Shown: one piece after another, positions 1 through 7,835 of the stretch
Numbering within the stretch: the first letter of the stretch is position 1
How the letters are laid out: each line of letters opens with the position of its first letter
Origin: Flavobacterium collinsii
GTDB lineage: Bacteria; Bacteroidota; Bacteroidia; Flavobacteriales; Flavobacteriaceae
Direction: 5' to 3'
Length of the DNA: 42,370 nt
Assembly (NCBI RefSeq): GCF_902804485.1
Contig: NZ_CADCST010000105.1
Coordinates: 1-42,370, forward strand
Translations under genes and position numbers: made by a program
The notes under the pieces: generated by a model
The model's database searches: none
Seen by the model: the letters and a program-made list of their open reading frames with translations, nothing else
What the model was told of the DNA's origin: nothing

Positions 1-1
1 C

Positions 2-397
2 TATTGTATTATGAGCAGTCATATACATTTGCTTTGTAAAGGAACGAATGGTTTTGTTTTATCTGATATTATAAGAGATTTTAAAAAATTTACATCCAAA
101 AAAATAATACAAACTATAATAAATGAACCCGAAAGCAGAAGAGAATGGATGCTGGAATATTTTCAAAAGGAATGTGAGCATTTAAAAAAAGTTCAGACTT
201 ATAAAGTCTGGCAAAATGGCTACCATGCAGAACATGTTTACAGTAATAAATTTATTAAGCAAAAAATAGATTACATCCACAATAATCCTGTAAAAGATAA
301 AACTGTCAGTTCTGCTGAAGATTATTATTTTAGTTCGGCAAGGAATTATTCAGGTTTAGAAAATGATTTAGATGTTGTTTCGTTATACTTATTTTGA
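2..397 (+). CDS. REP-associated tyrosine transposase (RAYT, Y1_Tnp family), 3' part
   Basis: The reading frame is open from the window edge and runs into a Met at 11, but the residues before it (YCI-MSSHIHLL) match the interior of Y1 transposases, so the true start lies upstream and the gene is partial. HIHLL is the HUH metal-binding motif. The following segment SDIIRDFKKFTSKK is the helix that carries the nucleophilic Tyr in this family; here a Phe sits where many relatives have Tyr, and I cannot tell whether activity is kept. The C-terminal DYIHNNPV and YFSSARNY blocks are typical of the family. These single-copy transposases act on REP-like hairpins, and such hairpins follow directly downstream. 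Family assignment is firm; activity is not. Confidence 0.85.
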   Translation, partial: YCIMSSHIHLLCKGTNGFVLSDIIRDFKKFTSKKIIQTIINEPESRREWMLEYFQKECEHLKKVQTYKVWQNGYHAEHVYSNKFIKQKIDYIHNNPVKDKTVSSAEDYYFSSARNYSGLENDLDVVSLYLF

Positions 398-429
398 AAT
401 GTACTAACTGTTGCGTTTACTCAACTTTG

Positions 430-575
430 TGGGCACAGATTACAAATCTGCGCTAACTGTCGGCTAACGGTTGGTCGGTTTACAAATTTACCCGCTAGCG
501 CGAGCGTCCCGATCGTGAACTCAAAGAAATTCAAAAGTCAATTGAAACGGACACGAGCGAAACGCTCGCGCTAGC
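430..575. repeat. REP/BIME-like hairpin cluster beside the RAYT gene
   Basis: Three structures are visible. A 6-bp stem with a 3-base loop lies at 436-450 (cagatt/aatctg). A perfect 14-bp inverted repeat pairs 494-507 (gctagcgcgagcgt) with 562-575 (acgctcgcgctagc). Inside the right arm is a further 6-bp hairpin at 554-568 (cgagcg-aaa-cgctcg). These GC-rich palindromes stand out from the AT-rich surroundings and lie directly 3' of the transposase, where RAYT target elements are usually found. Their use as a substrate is inferred. Confidence 0.6.
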
Positions 576-621
576 AATAGCAATGGTAATATTATACTCA
601 AACACGGAACTTTCTGATTGT

Positions 622-1092
622 TTACATAATACCATTATCCGCAAAAGAATAATAACTTTCTGGAGTAATAATCAAATGATCTACCACTTCTATATCCAGA
701 ATAGTACCTGCCTCTTTGACTTTTTTAGTAATGAGTTTATCGGCAATAGATGGAAGAGCTTTTCCTGATGGATGATTGTGCAACATAATAATAGCGGTTG
801 CTTTGGCTTTGAGTGCCGCCGTAAACAACAATCTAAGATCCACTGTAGTTGCGGTTATACCTCCTGTAGACATTTCATAAATTCCCAGCACCCGATTCGC
901 CTTGTTGAGCAAAAGAATTTTAAACTGCTCTAAGAATTCTATTTTGTCTGGATTCCAGGATTTCAAAGCCAGTTTGTAAGCTGTTCCGGAAGAAGTGATC
1001 TGAGGTCGTTCTGAGGCTTTTACTTTGGTTTTATAAATCAGTTCAATTTCTGATGCGATTCTCCAATCTTCCTTTTCTTTCTTCGTTTTCAT
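622..1092 (-). CDS. Short RadC-family JAB/MPN domain protein
   Basis: 156 aa, consisting of the C-terminal JAB/MPN domain of RadC without the N-terminal helix-hairpin-helix region of full-length RadC. The metal motif is intact: HNHPSG with His105 and His107, Ser109, then PS..D with Asp118. The LDIEVVDH block and YYSFADNG end are also typical. Short RadC proteins like this are common on Bacteroidota accessory DNA and mobile elements. Their biochemical role is unsettled despite the 'DNA repair' label. The neighbouring transposase and repeats fit an accessory setting. The start is the first Met of the frame, and a long spacer lies upstream. Confidence 0.85.
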   Translation of the reverse strand: MKTKKEKEDWRIASEIELIYKTKVKASERPQITSSGTAYKLALKSWNPDKIEFLEQFKILLLNKANRVLGIYEMSTGGITATTVDLRLLFTAALKAKATAIIMLHNHPSGKALPSIADKLITKKVKEAGTILDIEVVDHLIITPESYYSFADNGIM

Positions 1093-1520
1093 AATGATTA
1101 AAGATTTACAAATTAATGATAACAGCTTCTCAGAGTTTTATATGATTTTCTTTAGCAATTTAAATATTCCAAACAAGAAAAGTGTGGCTGTATAATGCCA
1201 CATTCGTTTGAGCATTATTGTTGCTATTAGTTATTAATCATTTTTATACTATTTAGCATAGAAAATTATTGTTTATTGATAATTTTCTTACGGTACCAAG
1301 TTATAATATAAAAATGTATTGTAAAATATTGGGATTTGATATGTATTTATATTGGAATTTAATATATAACTTATAAAAACCTATAGAAAAATGAGAATTT
1401 ATAAATATCCTTAAGTATAGAAGTACTAAGAAAAATTAAGGAGACATTAGATTTGGATGTTAGAAAATTGTTGATTTCATCTTGCTTCTGGACACCAAGA
1501 AATTAAATCACAAAAATTTC

Positions 1521-1844
1521 GGCTAAAGCCATTTCTTATTTTACTTTTATTCACTCCAGCTAAAGCTGGAGGCTATTCAAAAAACTCTGAAAAATAACTT
1601 CAACATAAATCAATTCAATTGCCTCCAGCTTCAGCTGGGGGCTTATTTAATGAATAAGAATTGGACTTTAGCCAAATACACTTTTTTGGCTAAAGCCCAT
1701 TTCCTATTCTATTTTTTATTTCCTCCAGCTGAAGCTGGAGGCTATTCAAAAAAAATCTAAAAAATTAACTTCAATATAAATCAATTCAATTGCCCTCAGC
1801 TTTAGCCGGGGGTTTTGTATTCAAATAAAAATTGGGCTTTAGCC
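1521..1844. repeat. Two tandem copies of a hairpin-rich repeat in the 1093-2030 spacer
   Basis: Copy 1 spans about 1521-1673 and copy 2 about 1688-1844. Each unit opens with ggctaaagcc, carries a hairpin of the type ctccagct..agctggag followed by gctattcaaaaa, then a conserved stretch (ataaatcaattcaattgcc), a second hairpin-like segment, and closes with the reverse complement (g)gcyttagcc. The unit is therefore an inverted repeat containing two smaller ones. No ORF fits. The rest of the spacer (1093-1520, 1845-2030) is AT-rich with no gene seen; a weak TAnnTTTG-like match (TATCTTTA, 1965-1972) precedes the next gene. Confidence 0.7.
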
Positions 1845-2030
1845 AAATGACATTGAGCGGGAGGTCATTCCAAAAAATCACGGGCATCCCTACCCTATGT
1901 AAACCTTCCTAAAGTTACTTCCGTTCTGTTAGAGATTAAAAATCCTCACTTATGATTATTTTTATATCTTTAAAAATTCTAAATACAGCCACCTGTTTAG
2001 AGCATTAATTTCTATTAACACCCTATTTTT

Positions 2031-3557
2031 ATGAAAAAAACATTATTTGTATTCCTTTTAGCCGGATCCTTAATTTCATCTGCTCAGGAATCAAAACCAA
2101 AAGCTCCCCAAGCCCCTGCAAAAGAAGAAAATTCACCTTCTAATCTTACTTTTAATCCGGATGCTAGTGTTATCACCAATCACTCCGTTACCATAAAAGG
2201 GCAAAAAGTTCCTTATAAAGCCACAACGGGTACGATGCCGGTTTGGGACGAAGAAGGAAAGGCAATTGCCGGATTGTTCTACACCTATTATGAGCGTTCT
2301 GATGTAAAAGATCAGGCTTCGCGCCCGTTGGTTATTTCCTTTAACGGTGGTCCGGGGTCTGCTTCGGTTTGGATGCAGATTGCTTACACAGGACCGAGTC
2401 TCTTAAACATTGATGATGAAGGATATCCTGTACAGCCTTACGGAATAAAAGAAAATCCGTATTCTATTCTGGATGTTGCCGATATCGTTTTTGTAAACCC
2501 TGTCAATACCGCTTATTCAAGACCTACCAGCAAAGACATTCCTACTACAAAATTCTTTGGCGTAAATGCCGACATTAAATACCTGGCCGATTGGATCAAT
2601 GGTTTTGTAACCCGCACTAATCGCTGGGCATCTCCTAAATACCTAATTGGTGAAAGTTATGGTACTACCCGTGTTTCGGGATTAGCGCTTCAATTGCAAA
2701 ACAGCCAATGGATGTATCTAAACGGAGTGATTTTGGTTTCTCCAACTGAATTAGGAATAACACGTGGTGTAGTTTCTGATGCTGCTCTTAAATTGCCTTA
2801 TTTTGCAGCTACTGCCTGGTATCACAAGATGCTTCCGCCTGATCTTCAAAACAAAGATTTAACGGATATGTTACCCGAAGTGGAAGATTTTACCGTAAAC
2901 GAACTTCTTCCTGCATTGACCAAAGGAGGATCTCTCAACGAACAAAAAAGAAAAGAAATTGGCGCTAAAATAGCACGTTATTCCGGTATTCCGGAGAAAG
3001 TGATCCAGCAAAACAATTTGGACCTTCCTTATGATTATTTTTGGAAAGAACTGTTAAGAGATAAGGGCTATACGGTAGGAAGACTTGATTCCAGATACAA
3101 AGGGATTGATCGCAAAGACTCAGGCGAAAGTCCTGATTTTAATGCAGAACTTACTTCATGGCTGCATTCGTTTACGCCTGCCATCAATATGTATGTGCGC
3201 AACAATTTGAATTACAAAACTGACTTTAAATACAATATGTTTGGCTCTGTACATCCTTGGGACAGATCTAACGATAAAACAGGCGAAAACCTAAGACAAG
3301 CTATGGCACAAAATCCATATTTGCATGTTATGGTACAATCTGGATATTATGATGGTGCCTGCGATTACTTTAATTCTAAATACGATTTATGGCAAATGGA
3401 TCCAAGCGGAAAACTAACGGATAGAATGTCATGGAAAGGGTACAGAAGCGGTCACATGATGTATTTAAGAAAAGCCGATCTGGAAGCTGCCAACGAAGAC
3501 ATCAGAACTTTCATTAAGCAATCCTTACCTAAAGCCGGACAACCTGCAAAATACTAA
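2031..3557 (+). CDS. S10 family serine carboxypeptidase-like peptidase
   Basis: 508 aa with an N-terminal Sec signal peptide (MKKTLFVFLLAGSLISSAQ) followed by a Pro/Lys-rich spacer, so the enzyme is exported. The family landmarks are in order: FNGGPGSASVW (oxyanion-hole loop), GESYGTTR with nucleophile Ser209, SGYYDGACDY with Asp441, and YRSGHMMY with His475, giving a complete Ser-Asp-His triad of the alpha/beta-hydrolase fold. S10 enzymes release C-terminal residues from peptides at acidic to neutral pH. Bacteroidota carry several copies, probably for peptide scavenging. It stands alone between long spacers, so it is likely monocistronic. The start is set by the signal peptide. Confidence 0.92.
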   Translation: MKKTLFVFLLAGSLISSAQESKPKAPQAPAKEENSPSNLTFNPDASVITNHSVTIKGQKVPYKATTGTMPVWDEEGKAIAGLFYTYYERSDVKDQASRPLVISFNGGPGSASVWMQIAYTGPSLLNIDDEGYPVQPYGIKENPYSILDVADIVFVNPVNTAYSRPTSKDIPTTKFFGVNADIKYLADWINGFVTRTNRWASPKYLIGESYGTTRVSGLALQLQNSQWMYLNGVILVSPTELGITRGVVSDAALKLPYFAATAWYHKMLPPDLQNKDLTDMLPEVEDFTVNELLPALTKGGSLNEQKRKEIGAKIARYSGIPEKVIQQNNLDLPYDYFWKELLRDKGYTVGRLDSRYKGIDRKDSGESPDFNAELTSWLHSFTPAINMYVRNNLNYKTDFKYNMFGSVHPWDRSNDKTGENLRQAMAQNPYLHVMVQSGYYDGACDYFNSKYDLWQMDPSGKLTDRMSWKGYRSGHMMYLRKADLEAANEDIRTFIKQSLPKAGQPAKY

Positions 3558-3586
3558 ATCGAACCTCTTGGGGTAAATTAACAAAA

Positions 3587-3743
3587 ATTGATTTAACACA
3601 TAGAAACATAGATTTTTAAGTTAATCTAAGAGAACGAAAAAGAGAAACAAATTTCTTTCACATAGAAGTATATGTGAATTAAAATAAAGTGAAACGTCTT
3701 TTTCACGAATACTGAACCTATGTTTCTATGTGTTAAAATCAAT
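3587..3743. repeat. Long inverted repeat downstream of the S10 peptidase gene
   Basis: taacacatagaaacatag at 3594-3611 is perfectly complementary to ctatgtttctatgtgtta at 3718-3735, and the match continues with one bulge to about 26 bp (attgattt at 3587-3594 against aaaatcaat up to 3743). The arms are about 105 bases apart and enclose AT-rich DNA without an ORF. It could act as a large 3' RNA hairpin or be a dispersed repeat element. Confidence 0.6.
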
Positions 3744-3785
3744 TATAGCCAACATATTAAAGCTAAATTACAACTACAATAATTC

Positions 3786-4292
3786 ATGATTACAAAAGCT
3801 TCCTTACAGGACATTCCGGCGTTAACCGTTTTAATCAATTCGGCCTACAGAGGTGAAATCTCAAAAAAAGGCTGGACAACCGAAGCCAATTTATTAGAAG
3901 GAAAAAGAACTGACGAACAGGAAATGACCGAAATTTTTCTGGATCCTAAAAACACCATTCTAAAATACACCGAAAATGACCAAATTATCGGTTCGGTTTT
4001 ATTGGTCGAAAAAGGACAGCAATTGTATCTCGGAATGTTAACGGTTTCACCGGAATTACAAAACAGCGGTATCGGGAAAAAGATGCTGGCTGAAGCCGAA
4101 AATCATGCAAAAACTTTGAGATTGTCAAGTATTATTATGACGGTAATTTCGGTTCGGGAAGAACTTATTGCATGGTACAAACGTCACGGTTACGTTGATA
4201 CTGGCGAGAGAGAAGCTTTTCCGGTAAGTGAGATTCATGCTACTATTTCTGAAGAACCTCTGGAGTTTATTTACTTAGAGAAGGTTATTTAG
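3786..4292 (+). CDS. GNAT family N-acetyltransferase
   Basis: 168 aa, a single GNAT domain. Motif A, the acetyl-CoA binding loop, is seen as LGMLTVSPELQNSGIGKKML at about residues 80-100, followed by the helix AEAENHA and by IIMTVISVREELIAWYKRHGY, the usual strand beta5 and alpha4 region with the [FY]YxxxGF-like end. The acceptor substrate cannot be deduced; small-molecule or amino-acid N-acetylation is usual for stand-alone members. It has no signal peptide, so it is cytoplasmic. It sits alone between two repeat-filled spacers, with no operon partner. Confidence 0.88.
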   Translation: MITKASLQDIPALTVLINSAYRGEISKKGWTTEANLLEGKRTDEQEMTEIFLDPKNTILKYTENDQIIGSVLLVEKGQQLYLGMLTVSPELQNSGIGKKMLAEAENHAKTLRLSSIIMTVISVREELIAWYKRHGYVDTGEREAFPVSEIHATISEEPLEFIYLEKVI

Positions 4293-4318
4293 TTTTATCT
4301 GTTTCATGTTTCATGTTT

Positions 4319-4438
4319 TACCGCAAGGTTCGCAAAGAATTACGCAAAGATTCGCAAAGGTTTCTTTTTAATCTCGCAAAGTCGCTAAGACGCAAAGTTT
4401 TAGTTTTTACTTTCTTTGCGATTCTGTGACTTTGCGAA
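4319..4438. repeat. 'cgcaaag' dispersed repeat, copy 1
   Basis: Several cgcaaag heptamers are followed by an imperfect hairpin: 4374-4397 pairs with 4414-4437 through 10 + 7 matched bases around an internal loop. The DNA from 4440 to 4543 continues with short ctttg-rich repeats ending just before the next start codon. No gene is seen in this spacer. Confidence 0.6.
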
Positions 4439-4543
4439 ATTATTTTTTAAGATGATAAAACACCTTTGTCACTTTGTTACTTTGAACCTTTGAGCCTTTG
4501 CATCTCTGAACCTTTGCCCCTCTGAACCTCCAATAATAAAAAA

Positions 4544-5092
4544 ATGCACATACACCTTCTACCCAAAGAAAATTGTAAAGCCGCTGTTTGGAGCGGTGGA
4601 TTGACGTATGAATATATGATCTATCCGAAAACAGCAAACTACGTTGATAGAGATTTCGCATTCAGAATAAGCAGTGCTACCATAGAGCAAGAACCATCGG
4701 TATTTACTCAGTTTATGGGCTATCACCGATATCTGGTTATGCTTGATAACGGCCTGGATATTGAAATAAACGGAGAGAAAAAACTATACGAGCAATTTGA
4801 AATCATGGAATTTAACTCAAATGATGCCGTGACTTCTTATACAAAAGGTATTGACTTTAACTGGATGGTTTCTGAAAAAATATCCCATCACCAACTGAAA
4901 ATAACGGATTCCAATCAAAATTGTAATGCTAAAATTGTACTTTTATTTTCTTTAGATACAACGGTTATTCAAATTAATGAGAAGCTGTATGATTTAAAAT
5001 CTTATGATTTACTGGTCATTGAAAATCCGGAAAAGACAGATATAGCACTTCGCTTTTCTAATAAATGCCTATTTGGAATATTGGATTTTTAA
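4544..5092 (+). CDS. HutD/Ves-like cupin-fold protein
   Basis: 182 aa, cytoplasmic. The opening (LLPKENCKAAVWSGGLTYEY) and the block FAFRISSATIEQEPSVFTQF, then GYHRYLVMLDNG, match the HutD/Ves family pattern of W..GG.T..., RlS.A.v....pFs.F.G..R.l..L.G. HutD is associated with histidine utilisation and Ves with cold response in other bacteria, but neither hut genes nor other clues lie nearby, so the physiological role is open. The family fold is a double cupin without a well-defined reaction. The predicted start is the only Met before the conserved opening. It is convergent with the Crp/Fnr gene downstream. Confidence 0.75.
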   Translation: MHIHLLPKENCKAAVWSGGLTYEYMIYPKTANYVDRDFAFRISSATIEQEPSVFTQFMGYHRYLVMLDNGLDIEINGEKKLYEQFEIMEFNSNDAVTSYTKGIDFNWMVSEKISHHQLKITDSNQNCNAKIVLLFSLDTTVIQINEKLYDLKSYDLLVIENPEKTDIALRFSNKCLFGILDF

Positions 5093-5108
5093 TTCCGGAA
5101 TGAATTTA

Positions 5109-5233
5109 ACCACAACGTTCGCGAAGGGTTACGCAAAGATTCGCAAAGTTTTTCTGGCAGGTATGGCATATGCTCGCAAAGATGCGAAGACGCAAAGTTT
5201 TTTAATTGCTTTGCGTCTTCGCGACTTTGCGAG
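5109..5233. repeat. 'cgcaaag' repeat, copy 2, likely bidirectional terminator
   Basis: A 25-bp stem with two mismatches pairs 5173-5197 with 5209-5233 around an 11-base loop. It is preceded by further cgcaaag heptamers and flanked by A and T runs. It lies between the convergent HutD-like (+) and Crp/Fnr (-) genes, where a terminator working in both directions is expected. The terminator role is inferred from position and shape. Confidence 0.6.
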
Positions 5234-5304
5234 ATTCTTTTAATACTAGGTAAACGCATTACTATCTCTACTAAAAAAACTCAGCCCCTTAGCCTCTTAG
5301 AACC

Positions 5305-5874
5305 TTAGCAGCTTCTCTTAATCTTTGACAAAAACTCGTGAGAAACTCCCAGATAAGAGGATAAATTCCGGTTATTGATTTTATCAGCTTTGTGTGAATA
5401 TCTCTCGATAAACTCCAGATACCGCTGTTTTGAGGTTTTGTTTAAGACATCGATAAGCCGCTGCTGAATGGCAATATTAGCCCTTTCAACCATTAAAATA
5501 TGAAACTGAATCAACTTGGGTACCTGCTCAAACAAAAGCGCTTTGTTTTTTTTACTAATCACTAAAATTTCGCTGTCTTCTATTGCTTTGATATTATAAG
5601 TCGTAGGCTTTTGATGATAGAAACTTTCGAGATCACAAATCCATTCATTTTCGAAAGAGAAAAAAATGACACTTTCGGTTCCGTTGTCATTTAAAATATA
5701 GGTTTTGAAAGTACCATTTAAAATAAAGCCTTCATAAGAACTCTTTGAATCCTGAATCTGCAGAAATTCGTTTTTCTTAAGTTTAATAAACTTTACTTTT
5801 TCAACTACAAAATTCCATTCCTCATCTGTTAACGGAATTTTTCGCTCGATACTTAATCGTAGGTCTTTGTACAT
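5305..5874 (-). CDS. Crp/Fnr family transcriptional regulator
   Basis: 189 aa. The N-terminal two thirds is a cyclic-nucleotide-binding-like beta roll (KKNEFLQIQDSKSSYEGFILNGTFK... SVIFFSFENEWICDLESF). A long dimerisation helix follows (FHILMVERANIAIQQRLIDVL), then a short C-terminal winged-helix region with the recognition helix in NLSSYLGVSHEFLSKIKR. No Cys cluster for an iron-sulfur centre is present, and the cAMP-contact residues of Crp are not obvious, so the ligand is unknown. This short form is abundant in Flavobacteriia. It is divergent from the pectate lyase gene, with a 218-bp shared upstream region holding a family-type palindrome, which makes control of that gene and of itself plausible. 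Confidence 0.88.
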   Translation of the reverse strand: MYKDLRLSIERKIPLTDEEWNFVVEKVKFIKLKKNEFLQIQDSKSSYEGFILNGTFKTYILNDNGTESVIFFSFENEWICDLESFYHQKPTTYNIKAIEDSEILVISKKNKALLFEQVPKLIQFHILMVERANIAIQQRLIDVLNKTSKQRYLEFIERYSHKADKINNRNLSSYLGVSHEFLSKIKRSC

Positions 5875-6016
5875 ATGGTATTTACTTTTTATTCTTACTC
5901 AGGGGCGTAAGTAGGTGAATGAATGAAAAATAATGCAATCGATTACACAAAAATATACTTTTTTGTAATGTAACGGCTACCGAAAACACATTTAACAGTA
6001 AATTATTTTCAAAACA

Positions 6017-6030
6017 TTGAACTTGTTCAA
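6017..6030 (+). promoter_or_regulatory. Candidate Crp/Fnr-type operator with weak -7 element
   Basis: TTGAA-CTTG-TTCAA is a perfect 14-bp palindrome with the 5-4-5 layout of FNR-type boxes (TTGAN-N4-NTCAA). It lies between the divergent Crp/Fnr regulator and pectate lyase genes. A near match to the Bacteroidota -7 element, CAGATTTG, lies at 6053-6060. If transcription starts about 5 bases after it, the box is centred near -41.5, the usual position for direct activation. Both the promoter and the pairing with this regulator are inferred. Confidence 0.45.
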
Positions 6031-6092
6031 CTTTTTTCATCCTAATTATAAGCAGATTTGCACTATTAACTATTTAACCAAACTTAATTATT

Positions 6093-7205
6093 ATGAAATT
6101 TAAATCAACAATCTCAGTGTTTCTATTGACATTGATTTTCGGTTTTGCAGCCTGTAATACCGAAGAAATTGCTCCCCCGCAAAGTAGTGAAAATGCTACT
6201 ATCGAGACCTCTACAACAACTTCCGGTAATTTGACTGCAAAAATTGGAAACTGCGCCCAGGTTCCGGGATGGGCTTCTCAAAATGGAGGGACAACTGGTG
6301 GAGGTTCATCTCCGGAAGAAGTAGTTTCGAATTATACACAACTGAAATCGGCTATTGAAAACAGTGCTGTAAAAGTGATTAAAGTTACCGGTACCATTAC
6401 GGTTACTACAAGATTATCACTACAGGATCAAAGTGGCAAGACCATTTACGGTGCAAGCGGTGCAAAACTGGTTTCTACCAACCAAACTAAAGACGGTTCG
6501 GGTATCATCAACATTAAAAGATGCACCAATCTGATTATCAGAAATCTTATTTTTGAAGGTCCGGGTGCTTATGACACAGATGGCTGGGACAATGCAATTT
6601 TAGATGATTGCCAAAATGTATGGGTAGACCATTGTGAATTCAGAGATGGGGTTGACGGGAACTTTGACATCAAAAATAAATCAGATTTTGTTACGGTTTC
6701 GTATACAAAATTCGGTTATTTAAAAGCTCCTAAAGCCGGAGGTCCTGGAGGTTCTGACGATCACAGGTATTCTAATTTAATTGGTTCCAGTGATGGTGCA
6801 ACTGCCGATCGTGGAAAATTACGAATCACTTTCGCTCGCTGCTGGTGGGCTCCGGGTTGCAAAGAAAGAATGCCAAGAGTGCGTTTTGGAAAAGTACATC
6901 TGGTAAACAACTTCTTTAACAGTACGGTAAGTAATAAATGTATTGCCGCAGGTTTTGAAGCGAGTCTAAATGTAGAAAGCAACGTTTTTGAAGGTGTAAA
7001 AACTCCTATCGATCTAATGAGCGGTTTTACTGCTGTTACAGCAACAGACAATGTTTTCACCAATACAACCGGAAATCAAGCCGGAAGTGGTACTGCTTTT
7101 ACTCCACCCTATTCGATCGTAAAACTGAACAAAACTGCTGTTAAAGCTGATATCTCTGCCAATGCAGGAGCAACTTTGGGCGGTAATATCTGCGGATCGT
7201 TTTAA
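6093..7205 (+). CDS. Pectate lyase (polysaccharide lyase family 1), lipoprotein
   Basis: 370 aa. The N-terminus MKFKSTISVFLLTLIFGFAAC ends in a lipobox with Cys21, so the mature protein is a lipoprotein, probably outer-membrane bound, after which comes a Ser/Thr-rich linker. The PL1 right-handed beta-helix landmarks are present: LIIRNLIFEG, VWVDHCEFRDGVDGNFDIK with the calcium-binding acidic cluster, and RMPRVRFGKVHLVNN with the catalytic pattern RxPxxR (Arg259, Pro261, Arg264). PL1 enzymes cut polygalacturonate by beta-elimination using calcium. No SusC/SusD pair is adjacent, so it is not part of a visible utilisation locus here. It is divergent from a Crp/Fnr regulator that may control it. 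Confidence 0.9.
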   Translation: MKFKSTISVFLLTLIFGFAACNTEEIAPPQSSENATIETSTTTSGNLTAKIGNCAQVPGWASQNGGTTGGGSSPEEVVSNYTQLKSAIENSAVKVIKVTGTITVTTRLSLQDQSGKTIYGASGAKLVSTNQTKDGSGIINIKRCTNLIIRNLIFEGPGAYDTDGWDNAILDDCQNVWVDHCEFRDGVDGNFDIKNKSDFVTVSYTKFGYLKAPKAGGPGGSDDHRYSNLIGSSDGATADRGKLRITFARCWWAPGCKERMPRVRFGKVHLVNNFFNSTVSNKCIAAGFEASLNVESNVFEGVKTPIDLMSGFTAVTATDNVFTNTTGNQAGSGTAFTPPYSIVKLNKTAVKADISANAGATLGGNICGSF

Positions 7206-7303
7206 AAACCTGAGTTAGTTTTTATTTATAAAACCATATAAGAAATATAAGTTATCTAAGTTTTGAGCTTAAATTGTTTTATAGTTCTTATGTGGTTTTT
7301 TAT

Positions 7304-7424
7304 TTAACCGCAAAGAACGCAAGTTTTTTTTATCGGTAATTACTTAATACAAACGCAAAGTTCGCAAAGTTTTTAGGTAAAGCTTTGCGAACTTTGCGTA
7401 ATTCTTTGTGTCCTTTGCGGTTAA
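7304..7424. repeat. 'cgcaaag' repeat, copy 3, nested inverted repeats between convergent genes
   Basis: A perfect 17-bp stem pairs 7353-7369 with 7383-7399 around a 13-base loop. A second, outer perfect 12-bp pair joins 7304-7315 (ttaaccgcaaag) with 7413-7424. The element fills the space between the convergent pectate lyase (+) and DUF3037 (-) genes, the same context as copy 2, which supports a terminator role. Confidence 0.65.
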
Positions 7425-7451
7425 AAAAACCTCTGCCACTTTGAGCCTCCT

Positions 7452-7835
7452 CTAAAGCACCAATTCTTCAAATAATCTCTGAATCGTCTTTTCTAAGTCC
7501 TGACATAGGCCCGGATGAGGTCTTGACGTTTGTATTGCAGAACTTCTAATGGCTGTGAGCCATCTAAAACGTTCCGGAATCTCAAATTCAGCGATAGGTC
7601 CGCCATCTTTAGCGCCATTAACAATCTTTTCTAATGAGGTTAAATTACATTCTAACTGTTCGATGTCAAAGTCGGCAGAAAGGGCTTGTATTCTTTCTTT
7701 ATTCAGATGAAAAAGAACTTTTATGAATTTCTTTTTTTTGCAAAACAAAATGATTCCGATATTCAGAAACTCTTCGCGCTCTACTCTTGGCACCACGCGG
7801 ATTACGGCATACTCATATAAGTGATTATCTTGCAT
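7452..7835 (-). CDS. DUF3037 family protein
   Basis: 127 aa, cytoplasmic. The opening YEYAVIRVVPRVEREEFLNIGIILFC is the hallmark of DUF3037, and the later GPIAEF and FRWLTAIRSSAIQTSRPHPG blocks also fit. No biochemical activity is established for the family as far as I know. Its start overlaps the end of the upstream HipA-like gene by 11 bases, implying translational coupling. The same pair recurs in many bacteria from memory, which suggests the two proteins work together, perhaps as kinase and substrate or regulator. Confidence 0.85.
   Translation of the reverse strand: MQDNHLYEYAVIRVVPRVEREEFLNIGIILFCKKKKFIKVLFHLNKERIQALSADFDIEQLECNLTSLEKIVNGAKDGGPIAEFEIPERFRWLTAIRSSAIQTSRPHPGLCQDLEKTIQRLFEELVL

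Noticed and set aside
583..768. 61-aa plus-strand ORF
   Set aside because: It lies antisense to the 3' end of the RadC/JAB gene, whose motifs are clear; a shadow frame.
1521..1844. CRISPR-like spacing of repeats
   Set aside because: Only two units, long and imperfect, with no regular short repeats, no unique spacers and no cas genes.
4440..4661. 73-aa minus-strand ORF
   Set aside because: Half of it is translated from the ctttg-rich repeat and the rest is antisense to the HutD-like gene.
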